From: Blastomussa wellsi
Taxonomy: Eukaryota > Cnidaria > Anthozoa > Scleractinia > Plerogyridae
Reading direction: 5' to 3'
Length of the DNA: 64,000 bases
Assembly (NCBI GenBank): GCA_947652115.1
Contig: OX393562.1
Span: 18,518,046-18,582,045 of the forward strand
The first letter of the stretch is position 1. Each line of letters opens with the position of its first letter. Shown here in pieces: positions 1-13,100 of the stretch. A program made the position numbers and the translations under genes. The notes under the pieces are model-generated. The model searched no databases, was not told the origin of the DNA, and saw only the letters and a list, made by a program, of their open reading frames with translations.

Positions 1-3
1 TAG

Positions 4-347
4 TTGGGGGAAAATTTCAATCCTACTGGCCTAACTTTCTCACTGAAGTCAGTGTCATTGTGTATGTCATTGACAGTAGTGCTTCTGAAAGATTTCAAGA
101 GTCAAAGGATGCTCTGTTAGGAGTTCTGTCAGATGACTCACTCAAGGGAATCCCCCTACTGATGCTTGCTTGCAAACAAGACACAGCAGGAGCTAAACCA
201 TCACAGGACATAGCATCATTCTTTGGACTTCCGGAACTGTCTCGTAGCCGCACAACTGCAATTGCTGCTGTTGAAATCTTAGCTAATGGAGAGGTCCATG
301 GAGTACAAGAGGCAAAAGAACTCATCTTGAATTTTTGTACACAGTAG
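4..347 (+). CDS. ARL16: ARL16-like small GTPase, last exon (5' part outside window)
   Basis: The exon encodes the second half of an Arf/Arl-family G domain and ends at TAG 345-347. The frame opens with a switch II-like VGGKFQSYWPNF stretch, then a hydrophobic strand ending VYVIDSS, a helix with SKDALLGVLSDD, and a C-terminal helix KELILNFCTQ. The window starts with TAG, so positions 1-3 may be the splice acceptor and the exon may begin at 4. The pattern of FFGLPEL followed by a short SA-type loop resembles ARL16 more than ARF1 or ARFRP1. The guanine-specificity motif, normally NKxD, reads CKQD here, so nucleotide binding may be atypical. The gene converges on NT5C2. The ARL family call is firm; the ARL16 assignment is from memory of the family. 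Confidence 0.68.
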
Positions 348-649
348 CTGCAGTGTTATGTATATACCTTATGGTCATACTCAGTTCCTTTTCTATTTTT
401 ATTTCATATGAACTCATATTAAACTGTGCTGTAAATATCGTACTTTGTTGCATTTCAAGTACTAAAAGAATGGAACTTGTCCAGTTGAAAAGTACAAGCT
501 TGTGGCATATACTGTTTTGAATTGGCATCATAACCTGGTAACTAGAGACCTATGATCAAGGACAGAGAGGACTTGCTATTAGACAACCATGCAAAAAGAC
601 AATGCATAAAAGGAACAATTCAGTTCTGAGGAATGTCCTACATGCCAGA

Positions 650-655
650 AATAAA
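650..655 (+). terminator. Polyadenylation signal AATAAA of the ARL16-like gene
   Basis: A canonical AATAAA lies about 300 bases after the stop codon of the ARL16-like exon. No other hexamer was seen nearer the stop. Confidence 0.45.
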
Positions 656-854
656 TTTGGCTGATCACATCTGATGTCCATCACAATGGAAACGCACCTT
701 CCAGGGAGTGCAGTTTATTAACGTGAATTTGTATGTTGCTGTCTAAATTCTGTTTGTCATGTTCATGACCCACATGTCTATGTAAATAGACCCACTCTAG
801 GCTCTTACATGTAATTCTGAAAAAAAATATTAGTGCCACATCTGAGTCACTGTT

Positions 855-1068
855 ATAATTTGGTTTTATCAACTGGGTTGATAATGTCAATTGGCCACCG
901 TAAAGAGATTCAAGAGCTGACGTTCGTCGGAGCGAAGGGCTAACGCTTGAAACGTCAGCTCTTGAATCTCTTTACGGTGGCCAATTGACATTATCAACCC
1001 AGTTGATAAAACCAAATTATATTGTTATACTTCCCACCGACGCAGCACCACAGTTTCACTTACCCCTT
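855..1068. mobile_element. Palindromic pair of Penelope-like element tails
   Basis: The left arm (855-924) is the near-perfect reverse complement of the right arm (951-1020), about 70 bases each around a 26-base centre. The right arm and its continuation to about 1068 match the tail sequences at 22160-22318 and 37157-37274. The centre reads GAAGGGCTAACGCTTGAAAC, a relic of the hammerhead-like core seen in the 22 kb copy. A head-to-head insertion or inverted duplication of a Penelope-like terminal repeat is the likely origin. Confidence 0.7.
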
Positions 1069-1070
1069 CT

Positions 1071-1157
1071 GAGTCACTGTTAGCCTCCTTCACAGACGTC
1101 CTTTTGATCGTTACACAATATTGTGTGGACATCTGTGAAGAAGGCCAAGTCACTGTC
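1071..1157. repeat. Short imperfect inverted repeat
   Basis: GAGTCACTG...CTTCACAGACGTCC on the left is mirrored by GGACATCTGTGAAG...AAGTCACTGTC on the right, with an AT-rich centre. It directly follows the Penelope tail. A small MITE-like foldback is likely. Confidence 0.5.
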
Positions 1158-2045
1158 TTGTCAGTGATATCTGCACCGCCAATTCCTTTGCATTAAATTT
1201 TATTTTGTTTTCATTTGCTTTCTTTTGTTGTACCATTGAAAGGGTAGTCTGCCTGAAAAATGGCAATAACTTGCATGAGGTATGAAATTCAACCTGCAGT
1301 TGGCAAGTTAGAAAAAGATCAGGGTGGTAAACAACGGAAAAACAACAATTGGATGGTTTGCATCATTCTGTTTGGAACAATTATGGGCTTCTGGTTGGGG
1401 CAATAGACTGGTTGCACTCTTCTCAGTGAATTTGATTATGTTTTGAACCATTTCCTTCTTCTGTTAAGCCAAGATCAGTTACAAAATGTTTATGTGCGCA
1501 ATCTCCAACGAAACAGTTTGCGCAAATGGTAATGACCCCAGTTAACTGGGGCAACAGCAAAAGACAAAACTCAAATGTTCCCTTTTCATTTTAATATTTA
1601 ATTATATGAATAATGTATAGCCCAAACAAAATGACCAATCACAAAGCCTAGGCTGCAAACAGGCTTGTATTGGGTCACATACAGAAACAGCAAGCAGCTT
1701 CACCACTTGCCACGCAATCCAAACCTGCACACAGCCTATCAATGGTAAAATCAATTGTATGATAAAAATTGCTACAGCACAGTACTGCCATTTTCTTAAG
1801 TAAGAAATATCATTTAAAGGAGCTATGTCATGGTTTGTGCATTTAGCCGAAATTTTGCAAATTTGTCATTTGTAATCCGTCTCAATCTTCTCCATCCTTG
1901 TTCCTTTCTGGTTTAGAATCACCTCTTTGCTGTTTTTCTTCCTCAGTAAACTATCATTTTTAGATTTCCTAGCATTTTAAGGGTAATTTGGTTTGTCGCA
2001 AAAAAAGACTCAAAATATCGTGAAATAGCTCATTTAACAATCCCT

Positions 2046-2183
2046 GATTCCCTCTAGGAGACTTGCACACAGGGAATCATGGCAGTTGTATTGATCATGT
2101 GCATGACATCTTCGAGACTTGGCTGATGAAGTTGAATACAACTACTTTGATTTCCTGAATGAAAGTCCCATAGAGGGAATTGG
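2046..2183. repeat. Imperfect inverted repeat
   Basis: ATTCCCTCTAGGAGACTT near the left end is mirrored by AAGTCCCATAGAGGGAATT at the right end, about 140 bases apart. This is compatible with a short non-autonomous DNA element; no target duplication was confirmed. Confidence 0.4.
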
Positions 2184-2989
2184 CCATTAGACTACAAATT
2201 TGTTCATTTCAAACATATGGAATATAATATGATTTCCATTGTTGTTTTTATGATTTTAGATTTTAATTAATCCCATAATATTTAAAAAGCTTAGAAAAAT
2301 ATTTCAATATTTTTCTTTTTTGCAAGTCAACCTTTATATGCTGACAAAACATTGACTAAAACGCCATGCCATTGTACTACAATTCATTGCATGTTTTTCA
2401 GAGAATCTTGCAATGGAATAATATCTTTGAATAATTAAATTTAAAATATTTAATTCCCATAGTTTGCTTTACTTGCTTGCTGTTTAAAAGTGATAACATT
2501 ATTTTGATGTATAATTGGTGAGTAAATTGTGTAACAAATACATGTACACATACATATCACTTTGATAAATACTAATCATTTGGTTGACAATACTGTTTGT
2601 TGGTAAAAAATTCAATATTTAAAAATTCCTTGTTGGATGTTCGTCCTATCTGTTTCTGTCCCAGTATAGTATTAAATACAACATTTTTTCACTAAAAATA
2701 CTTTGGATTTAACCCTCATTCACAAAAGCACCCACAAAAAAAATTCATTTAGGAAATCAATGTAAAAACAAACAATACCAGATTTATAAAGTACTTCTCA
2801 ATTATTACCGGTACATGTTTCACTTATATGGTCAGATACTCGGGTTTTGCTGACAGCCGTCCAAATCAGTATATTAGTAGCAGTAGCAGGCTGGTTAAAT
2901 AACAGTAACTAAGGTGATAAACCTTGAACATAAAGTTAGATAGTGTTCTTTTAAAGGGAGCCGCCAATGACAAGTTGACACTGACTTGT

Positions 2990-3280
2990 TCGAAATAGTG
3001 CCTAAATTTCAAATTTTGCGGGATAGAGGAAAAACTGAAAATATTATCTCTTTTAAATTTTCTGTGTGCCACCATTTTGGATTTGATGATGTGTTGTGGT
3101 TGCCCAATTGTTTCACACAAAAGATGCTATGCTTCAAAACAATAATGGCGACCGTAACACTTCATAAGATCCAAAATGGTGGCGTGCAGGAAATTTAAAA
3201 GCGATTATATTTTCCAGTTTTGTTGCTATTAAATCTTATTTCTCTTTTGTCTGGTAAAATTTGGAGATAAGGCAGTATTG
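2990..3280. repeat. Long imperfect foldback element
   Basis: The left half, with GTGCCACCATTTTGG at 3066-3080, is mirrored by CCAAAATGGTGGCGTGC at 3171-3187. The pairing continues outward through CTTTTAAATTT and AAATTTAAAAG to about 2990 and 3280. The two short ORFs here are products of this palindrome, not genes. Confidence 0.5.
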
Positions 3281-3813
3281 GAAACAATTTAAGGTTCAAG
3301 AGATTGGGGGTTCTCTTTAACCAATCTAAATCAGAATTTTGCAATGAAAAAGTAGATTCCCCATTACATTTATGGGCAAATCAAACTATCCACCTCCGAA
3401 GGTGGTCATACAGAGAGGTATTTGAAGCTGGTTTCAGATTTCTGTTCCATTTGTGGCAAATACAGCAGAGTGAATCCCAGGCCCATTACCAAGCTTGCTT
3501 GATCTCTTTAAATTTTCATCCAGCTATCGAAGATTTAAACAATCTGGACTAACCTGATCCAAAACCTTAATTCAGTCTTCAAACCCTCAACCAGTTTTGA
3601 GCAGCACAGTATCTGGCTTTTTTGAGTGCCCAGTGCATTAATATGGTATAAATCGTTATTATAAATTGATGTCCTCCTGAGCCAAGAATTTGTGATTTCA
3701 AACCACAATAAGGTTATGCACAGCAGACACCCATTGGCCTATTTTCTGGGGTGATACCTTGTTTCTGTACCATGGCAATTTCAGCTGGTATGATGACTTT
3801 CATTGAGGCAAAT

Positions 3814-4101
3814 TTAAGTGCTGGACTTTTCTTCAAAAACTGTGTCAAGGGTATCTTGAGCAAGTTCGCCTCCATTTTCTTCTGGGGAATCCTCATCCTC
3901 ATCCTCATCATCACACCTACGTGGTGTTTGTGGAAGAAAAGCTGACCCAGAAGAATTGCTTCCTGCGGAACTTATTGAGATTTCCCTTTGAAGATTGCTT
4001 GCCATGTCATCACTGAAGGAGAAGCCTCTTGGGGCAAATGCACTACTCTCTGTGGGTTCAAATAGCTCGCCTGTGTGCTCCACCGTGGACTCATGAGGCA
4101 T
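3814..4101 (-). CDS. NT5C2: NT5C2 exon 27, C-terminal acidic tail
   Basis: Begins [20 protein letters not shown] and ends at TAA 3814-3816. It contains a DDEDEDED run, comparable to the poly-acidic tail of the human enzyme, followed by about 30 extra residues. Confidence 0.93.
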   Translation of the reverse strand: MPHESTVEHTGELFEPTESSAFAPRGFSFSDDMASNLQREISISSAGSNSSGSAFLPQTPRRCDDEDEDEDSPEENGGELAQDTLDTVFEEKSST

Positions 4102-7100
4102 CTGTGAAATGAAATCTCTCTCAGTACATGAATGTCTTAAAGTTAAGCATAGATATACACCAAATCAGGTTTACAATTTTACTACAGCCATCATGAGGAC
4201 ACTTAAATGTATGTCCAGAAATGCACACAGCACAATTTTCCCAAAATTTGTGAAATTCACAGTTTCGTTTAGGGTCCACATTAAAGCTCATTTTCACTTC
4301 TCTTATGATTTTTGCTAAATTTCATGATTTTCACTTAAGTGATGCAGTGCGATAAGCTTTTTGTGACATCTGAATGCTTCACATGACAGACTATATTATT
4401 TTGACGCAACTCTTTGTCAAAGGATCATTTTCTGACTGTCTGGCTGCAATATGACGGCTTAAACTTATTTTGAATTATTTTCCTTTTATTGCTTTTTCGT
4501 GTTGGAAAGTGCGCTCACATTGTGGGTGGCTCCACCTGAAATGTTCTGCAATTGGTATAAGATTTAATGGAGTCTGAACCGATTGCAGATGTGGAATGAC
4601 ATGCATTTTACTAGATTTCCTACTGATGAACGGTTATGGCAATATTTAGATATTTTTGGGAGCCAACATTGAGACTGTGATCTGTCCCCTTTAAATGGGT
4701 AAAAAAGTTGTCACCAACTACCAAAATCCCTTACTGCAGACAGGGTTAGGTGAATCTTTGGTAATAGTTTCATGATAACCGTCACGGATATAGCACCTTA
4801 TACACTACCCTGTACAGTACACTGAAGTACAGGTCTGTAGTACTTGAGCCTATTACTGAATCTTCTCACTTACCAGCTGTGGTGGAGCTCTGAAGAGATA
4901 GCTGAATGGGTAATGCAATAAATTTACACATGAAGCTGCATACAAATCAGCATAGCGTGTAGCTTGGCTGGCAAAGAACGTCTGTCTGTTACCTGAAAGA
5001 GATTCATTTTGAAAATAGAATTAGCTACAAATTTCAAGCACTGGCTGCAATTTTCAAGAACTTTTAAGGCCTTGAATTTTTAATTTGAGATTCAAGAACT
5101 TTCAAGGACTTTCGAGGTGCATGTGAAACCTGTTTGTATCTTGAAAATGAGATTATGCTACTCAAGTTAAAACGTAAACAGTGATTGCCTTGTTTGGTAG
5201 AATTGGTGGAGGTGAATATCCAATTGTAAGGCAAGAACAGCTTCCAGTTGACTTCGGATTAGATAAAAATCTGAATTAAGGTACCTTATTACAAGAAATT
5301 TTCGTGATTTTCATGATTTTAAAAATATCGCGAAAAATAAGTGTCACGAATGTAAGATGACATGAAAATTAAGTGACTGCTATTGCGTCCATTACTATAA
5401 AAATAGTTTTACCCAAATTTCAGCCTTTGGTACGGATATGTTCTCAGAAAGTTCCTAAATTTTGCCTTTTTAGCCTTAATGTTATTAGCTTTGAACATGA
5501 ACAGCTTCTAAGAGCTATTCTGCTGTTACTGTTGACATAATGATCTTGTTTTGTTTTTGTTGGTGTTGATGTTCCCAAGGTCATTTTATTGTAATTCAAG
5601 AAATGTTTAACAGACATTACCAGGGATATAGCCAAACTTTTCATGATAGTAAAATAGTGAAATTAAAGAGTTTGGATACAACATTTTCTCAATGAGGAAA
5701 TGAAGGCCAGGTTGTTACAAGCGCCATTTGTACTCCTGTCAGTAAAATTAACACAAGTGAATTCTTTATTAAAAAATAACAAAAGAAACATGCCCAGAAT
5801 CATATGTCTTTATTCTTTTTGTCTTATTCACATTCATGTGGAAAGTGTCCGAGTTACATTAGTTTTTCTCATACAAAGATACCACATTGCAGAATATTTA
5901 GGTAATACTTGTATGTATTGATGGTTTTGCTAAGACAATTACTGCTACATCACTTGTTTTCAGTTTGTTCTCAAGCTTGTAGTCTTATTGTTCAGTAAAA
6001 CTTTAGGCTTCTAGTCTGTTGATACCAATTTCTATTTAACAATTAGACTACGAGCCCAAGTTTCAATGGGTGAATAGTCAACGAGGTGCAGCCAGTCAGA
6101 TTTGCATATTTCCAGCAGAGTTTATATTAATTAATTCTAGCAGAAACTCAGCTGGAAATTCTTGAATCTGATTGGTTCTCTAACTGTGTTCTATTTGCCG
6201 ATAGAAAATGATCACGCACGTATTGCTCTTTGAATGCAATATTTTTCTTGAGTTTTTGGTTAAAAATACCTACGATGGTATATTTCGGAATGAAATCCTT
6301 TAGAGTTTCTACTAAAACAATTAGACTATTCGCCCTTGTTTTCTATGGGCAATAGTCAGCTTGGCTGCGACTCACTATTTGTTCCAAGGAAACTCAGGCT
6401 CTAATCTAATACATGCACTATGAATACAAATGTCTGCTTGAGAAGAAATTGTCTGTACAACAAAGTACATTACAAAAGAGATTGACAGTGATTTCTTTCT
6501 TTTTAGACTATTCTGTTGTACTTTGGCCTCAGCTCTCTTCTTTCAGCACCAATGAGAAAGTTGGTCAAGTCCTCTGGCCTCCCTTTTCCATGGTGGGTAG
6601 GATAAGAATAATCTAGCAAATCTCCGAGCAGCATTTTTGGAAATTTTTGGGCCAGTTCCTCATCAGAATCTCTTGTGAATAGTCTAGGATTTAATTGAAG
6701 ACCAGCAGAACAAACAGGAGGATAAATGTTAGCAGTATGATCATCTAAGCTGTAACCCCTAGGGAGATCGTACTTGTGTAGGACAACAAACTTCTCTGGT
6801 GAGCTTTCAGTGTTGTGAAGCAAAAAACAGGGCAATTCCAGAAGCATCTTTAAGGCCGATTCCTGAGCCATTCGAAGCTCCTCTGTAATAGTTTTTACAC
6901 GGCTATCAAGTTCGCGTTTTGACATCGATATCATCCTGACACAAGGGTGAAGCAAGTGCGAATTCTCCATTACTCCTTTTTTCTCCGTGCGAATCACCCC
7001 GCGTAGGTAATTCACCTTCCTATTTTCGTGATCTTCGGTGAAGACGAGAACCGGTGGAGACCGCTCGATGAGCTTTTTCTTCTGCCTTGGTAACAAGCCC

Positions 7101-10100
7101 GATGGTTTCAAGTATTCCAGCCGTTGAAGAAGAAGTTCCGATCTCAGGAATAACAAGTTCGGTTGGTTGAAACGAACGTGGATAGCATCTAGTTCGTGGT
7201 AAAAGGTCTTGAGTGGTTCGAGACCAGAGATTGTTTCTTTAGCTTTTTCAAAGCACCTGTATCGCCTCAATTTCATCGTCTTGAGGATAACTACATCAAG
7301 CTCGGATTTTGTGTAATGGCGCCTTGGAAGACAGTCACCATTCGACCAGCTAGTCAGGCGAAGGATTTTGCTAAGGTTTCTCCACATATTTCATGAATTT
7401 CTAGTCTCGAGTTCTTTCTGAATATTACGCTCACTGTTTCGAGTTTAAAATGAAGGTTTGAAGCCTATACGATTGAAAAATGACCGCCTTTTTCTACGAA
7501 ATCTCTACTCCATCGACAAAGATGGCTGCCAAACACACACTATTTCCCAGGTTATCACCGCCAGATTTGCTTTTCTTTTATGTAATACTCCACGGAATGT
7601 CCCTATGATCAGGAATTAGAAATTTTCACAGCGACAGCCCCAACGATTCCCCAACCAATGTCAGTCCAAGGCCGACCACCTCGGAGATTTCAGGAAGAAG
7701 TGTTGGTGACTGGAGTTAGTTAGTTATGAGAATTAAATCTTCTTAGGAAACACAAACTGAGACAGAAGCTACGAAAGCTTCCAACATACTAAAGAGATTG
7801 TTAATAAGAGGGTTTTGATGCAACACTGATGCAGATGGATTAGTTTGTCTGATTGACATCAGTCTCTCAAATGTGGTAGCTTTCTAGTCTGAAAAGCATA
7901 AAAGCAATGATAATTCCAATTCTTTAATCCCAAGGATGGACGCAAAAATTTACAAATTTATATAGCGCATATGTACCTATTAACTGAGAATGTAAACAGG
8001 GTTTCTTGAGGATGTCATCGCTTGCAAGTGTTGCCAAGGAGAGCTTCAACTGAAGCGTCTCTGAAGCATTTGTTTAAGATCGCAAAACACACGAGGCTGG
8101 GATATGACAAACTTGTTAATACGGTGTTGTTTACAACGAGCTCTCACTAATCCAGGAACAAAGTCTGTTTATAGTGGCCCGTTGGCTCATCACTGCTAGT
8201 GCTTAATTCCGTCATGTTGCTGTGGAATGAACAACTGGGAGTACTCTGTGTTGTTACTCCTCATGGATGACATGCCACCCCACGGCAGGCTACCCTCGTG
8301 ACGGGTAAGATTGCCTGAACAATTCACCCAGCCCATTCATAGATCTGAGAGCAGTGAGGGACTTTTGATAGAACAGTAGTGTATCTTGCCTAAGAACAAA
8401 ACCACGAGACTAAAGACCAAGATAGGGTTTTTAACTTTATTTTTTATAGTACGCGGGCTGTGATGCTTCAGGACTTAAGGGACAATATGATTCCGATAAT
8501 GGTCTTTAGGTTTAACAGGCACCGTTCTTCACATAAATATTTGCCATGCACTGAGATCATACATTTGCATACTGATAAGTTAACCACATGCTCTAAAAGA
8601 AATATTTGTGCACTTGAATATATTATATATGTACATCGCATATATGAGCCACCGTAAATATACTATACTTAACTAAAAATACACGAAAAACTGCAATTAC
8701 ACTTTTGACAAGCATATTAATATGTATTTAACTTAAAACGAACTCTTGCCACTTTTGCTGTTATGCAACGTGAAGCATTGTGGACCAACCTTGTCCCGAG
8801 GGCCATCTGCGTGGGGACGAGGTTGGTTGTGGACAAGATGATGGCCAGGGCGAGAATAGTGAGACCCTGGAAACGAGACTGAATTCACGAGCGCAAGTTA
8901 GCCGGCAAAAGAAACAATTTCCTGAATAAGAACAGAGCGCGATGACTTCTGATTGGAAAACTGCCGGACAACCAACGAGGATGTGTAAGAACGGCACTAG
9001 CATCACTTTGCCTCGGCGAGTATCCAGTCACGGAATAGCAACATGCACTTCCTAAGATCTTCTTTTAAGAAAAAGGTTAGTGAGACGTTTCAACTTACCA
9101 CTGCGAAAGAGACTTCCCATCTGGCCATAACACGTCTCCATCAAGTTAGTTACATCCTAAAGGCAAGAAAAGCTCTGTAAGGTACTCCTGGAGAACAACA
9201 TTTTTCTCTAAGTTGGAGTAACAGAGCTGGGAAAGAGTAACACACCAGTGGCTTTCCTTTTAGCCCGCAATGCAGACGTTGTCGTGACTCGTCGCGCAAT
9301 CTTTCTTCGGCTCCTAAGTAGCAAGCGTCCCGTCAATGCTCGCGTACGATCCCTTCTGGCTCTTTGGCCTGCAAGGGCAGAGAAAACGTGGCGAGGGCCA
9401 AAAGCGTGCAGCGGATCACGCGCGCGCGAGCGGATCGTGCGCACTCTACGCGAACGCGTGCTAATCAGGCTAAATCTTTCGTGAAAGATTGTATGACCAG
9501 AAATAGTGAATCAAAAGTGAAAGACCAAAAAGGTGGCCTACACATGTCCTATCAAACGGCACAACAAGCTTACTTACCCTGATTGAGTTTTTTATTTCAG
9601 TAATATCTGGTTTGTCAGTTGCGGCTGAGTCCAAATTTCTAGGAGTATAAAGAGAGCGTCAAGACCCATGCTACTGGATAACTGTTGACTGATGTTGTAT
9701 ATGTGTTGTTGTTGAGGCCTTATGCGTCCCATGGCGCAACAAGGACGGACGATGATGATAATGGTGATGATGATGGTGGTGATGATGATGGTGATGATGA
9801 TGATGATGATGATGGACGCAACTGCTAGTAACTTTTTCATTCAGTCTAACATCTACAGTGCACATACCATTAGATATGGACACGTTATAACATCTGAAGA
9901 GCTCCTCGCAACTGGCAGGACAAATCAGGAGCGAATAAATAACGATATTTAGAGAGAAAGCCGCATCAGCTTCAGCTGGTTTTCATGTGGGTCCTCTATC
10001 AAGCTCAAATTGGAATTTAGAGGGAGGAATACCGGAGAACCTGAAGAAAATCCCTCGGAGCGAACAAGGAGGGAACGAACAACAAACTACACCCACCTAT

Positions 10101-13100
10101 GACGCCGGGTGCGGGAATCGAACCCGGGCCACATTGGTTGGAGGCGAGTGCATGCTCCGGCACTACCCTGTAGTTGAATTAGACCTAAAAACCTTTTCTG
10201 CTATGAAACTTACTTGTACGTTTCCGCTAAGGCGACATCCAGATCACGAAGCTTTTCAAAAACATCTGAAAAGTAATAGAAAGCACATGCCCGTTCTCAG
10301 CATCTGCGATAGATCGCACCGACTCAAAACCAGGACAGCATAATTTTTGAGAGTTGTAAGCAGAAAGTAAAGACGAGTATCATCCTACATGAATATCCGC
10401 AAATGTTAGCCTTGTGTGGTAGTCACCGTCTTAAAAAAACTGAATTTATGCTCTTCTTCAATGAATGCCACTGCGAACAGATGCGTTTACCTTTAAGGAT
10501 AACTCCTTTCGAAGATATAAGCAATCAAAACATCGATATCGTACACTTACAAATGCAAAGTGCCAATGCGTGGAACTGTTTTCCGAGAGCGCACAACTTT
10601 AGAGGAGCAGTAAATATTATTAGATTATAGTTCCAGGCTTCAGAATAATAATATCGAACACTTATTAACATTTCTTAGTTCATTCATGAGAGTATCTCTA
10701 GCATGGTGTCTTGGCGCTTTTTGATGCTTCAGTCTCCATTGTTCTAGATGTAACTGTTTCTTGGACAGGGGCAGATCCATGGGGAGGGTGCAGGGGGTGC
10801 GCACCCCTCCCTGGGATGACCTGCGGCTTTCTAATATAACTAGTGTTCTGATTACGTCACCCATCAATTACGTTTCTTAGTGGTGCACCCCTTCCTACGA
10901 AAAATCCTGGATCCGCCCCTGCTGGAGACGAGTTTAATAAATATCCAGCCGGCTTCAGCACTAACCTTGTCTAGATTGCCACACCTCGAGTTCTTGAGTC
11001 AGCTCTGGAATCACAAGATACGTTCTGAAAGATCACATAGAAAACAAAATGTTAATAGCATACATCATTGGTGTGTCGCCATACACAAAATGACACAACC
11101 CTTCTATGCGGCGTTCATGTCAAAAGCTACAGATGTTGCTTAATTTTTACAGTTTTTCATTCCCCTCTCACTTGATATCATGACAAGCAAGAAATCAAGG
11201 ATGTTGTTTTCACGTTATCTCACGCACCTCCATCCTTGCTTTTTCTTGGACTTAAGGATATCGCCAAATATGTGGTCCCCAATGTACAGGATGTCCTAAG
11301 ACATAAAATAAATTACGCAGCCATTCGCAGTAACACAGAGATAGAATCTGCTACACTTTTAAGTCCTCTTAAGCGTTTGCATATTACCTTTCCTTCAGCT
11401 CCAAGAAGGTTACAGAAAACATCAGATGAACCTAAAGAAAACATGAAAAATCACGATAAACTTCTCTTGACTGATGTACTATCATCACTTGAAAGGGAAA
11501 ATACAAAACGGAGAGAATCTTATTAATTTCTTCTTTAGTGTTTTCACCTCTACACGTTTCAGTTCTTATTTGATTTCAAGGGGCACTGTGACGGTTTTTT
11601 TCTGTTTTCGGATCATTTTCCCATTTTTTTTGGTGCCTGTTATTGTGCACAAAATACTCCTGCAGAATTATCAAAAAGAAATTCGAGTGAAACCTTAGCA
11701 GGGATAAGATAAGAACTTGATTATCGTGTCGAGGTCGCTAGCATACAGGGTATACTAATTGGGGACACCTAGGGAGAATGAGCCATTTCCATCCTTGTCA
11801 TTCCTAACAGCACACAAGAGTTAATAGTTTCATTGTAGTACTAATAGTCTTTGGCAACAAAACTAGGCACTTATTGTTGGTTTCCATTGATACATGGACA
11901 GTTTTTAGCTTTTCCAAGTGACGCTACAGTAGCGTGACAAGGCCCCTTTAACTTGGAATATACTTCCAACGATTGTCCTGTCATTCATGAAGCCACAAGT
12001 CACAACTAGGGCCAGTTAAATTACCTCCAGAGAAGATTTGCCCCTCTTTCAGTTCACCAGAGTACCTTCCAATGCTTAGAGTTCCAGTCTCCTAAGAAGT
12101 TAAACAAGGCGCCAAGAATAAATACCTATGAATACCTTGCGTTGAAAGTTGACTCGGACCCTGACTGCGCTTAGTTTCTCTTTCGTACAACTGGGCTGGA
12201 AAGCTATACATTATAAGAAGTCAAATGGTAGTCTGGTCTAATAACTTTTCCGGTTTTTGTTCTCAAATAAATTTTAGATTTAAAAATGCTTTTGCACTGC
12301 AAGTAACTCAACCGAGGCCACCCCAAACATTTTTAGCCAATCACAAGACGAATTCAGAACAAATAAATCAGAGTTTTTTCATCAGCAGACCAATCACAAT
12401 GGGGGTAGATAATTTACCACTGATGAAAACACTTTGCTTCTTTTGCTCTGAACTCTTCTTGTAATTAGTTAAAAATCGTTGGGTGGCTGTAAGATGGTGA
12501 AATATAAAGAAGTCTTACCGTGTCCACTCTCCTCAAAGCAGTACCTAAAGGTAGTCACGAAAAGTAACAGTTGTGAATTAAATAATACTGTTTGTTGTCA
12601 GAATAATAACATCTGGAAACTGTTGTAGACTGTTCACAGCTTCTCTATTTTTTCAACAAAAATCTTTTCTTGTGTTCAACGATTAAAGAAAAATACAAGA
12701 AAAAAAGAGGGCAAACACAACACGCACGGAAGAAGAGTGAAAATACAAACAAGTTCCCATTTTTGTATTTAGTTCTACACATAGCCCTTAACCAACCTCA
12801 CTAATTTTTGTCTTTTCTCTGTTTGTTCCATAAAGTTAAAACAAAGGAAACAAGAACCGCCACTGTATGTTAATTAGATTAGATTCCTTCGTTTTCTCTG
12901 CAGTTTTTTTATTGACAAGATATTATCAAAGTTCAAAGTTCGTCAAAAATACTCCGCTGCACGTCATATTTTCAACTCTCTTCTCGGTGTTTGGAAATGT
13001 GAAGAAACACTGTCACTCGTGTTTGAGCGGGGGGGGGGGGGGGTCGGGATCGGGTAGGAGTTTTGACATTTTCTGAAAAAATAAGTCGAATTCCCCATCC

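Larger units (their letters stand above)
348..3813. other. Convergent spacer between ARL16-like gene and NT5C2
   Basis: This is the 3' untranslated and intergenic stretch between two converging genes. It is AT-rich with no convincing coding ORF. It holds the palindromic Penelope-tail copy at 855-1068 and imperfect inverted repeats near 1071-1157, 2046-2183 and 2990-3280. The 3' UTR of NT5C2 must end somewhere in its right part; I did not find a clear minus-strand AATAAA there. Confidence 0.6.

Noticed and set aside
9592..9952. Poly-His, poly-Ile and poly-Met ORFs
   Set aside because: They are the six-frame reading of the (GAT)n microsatellite.
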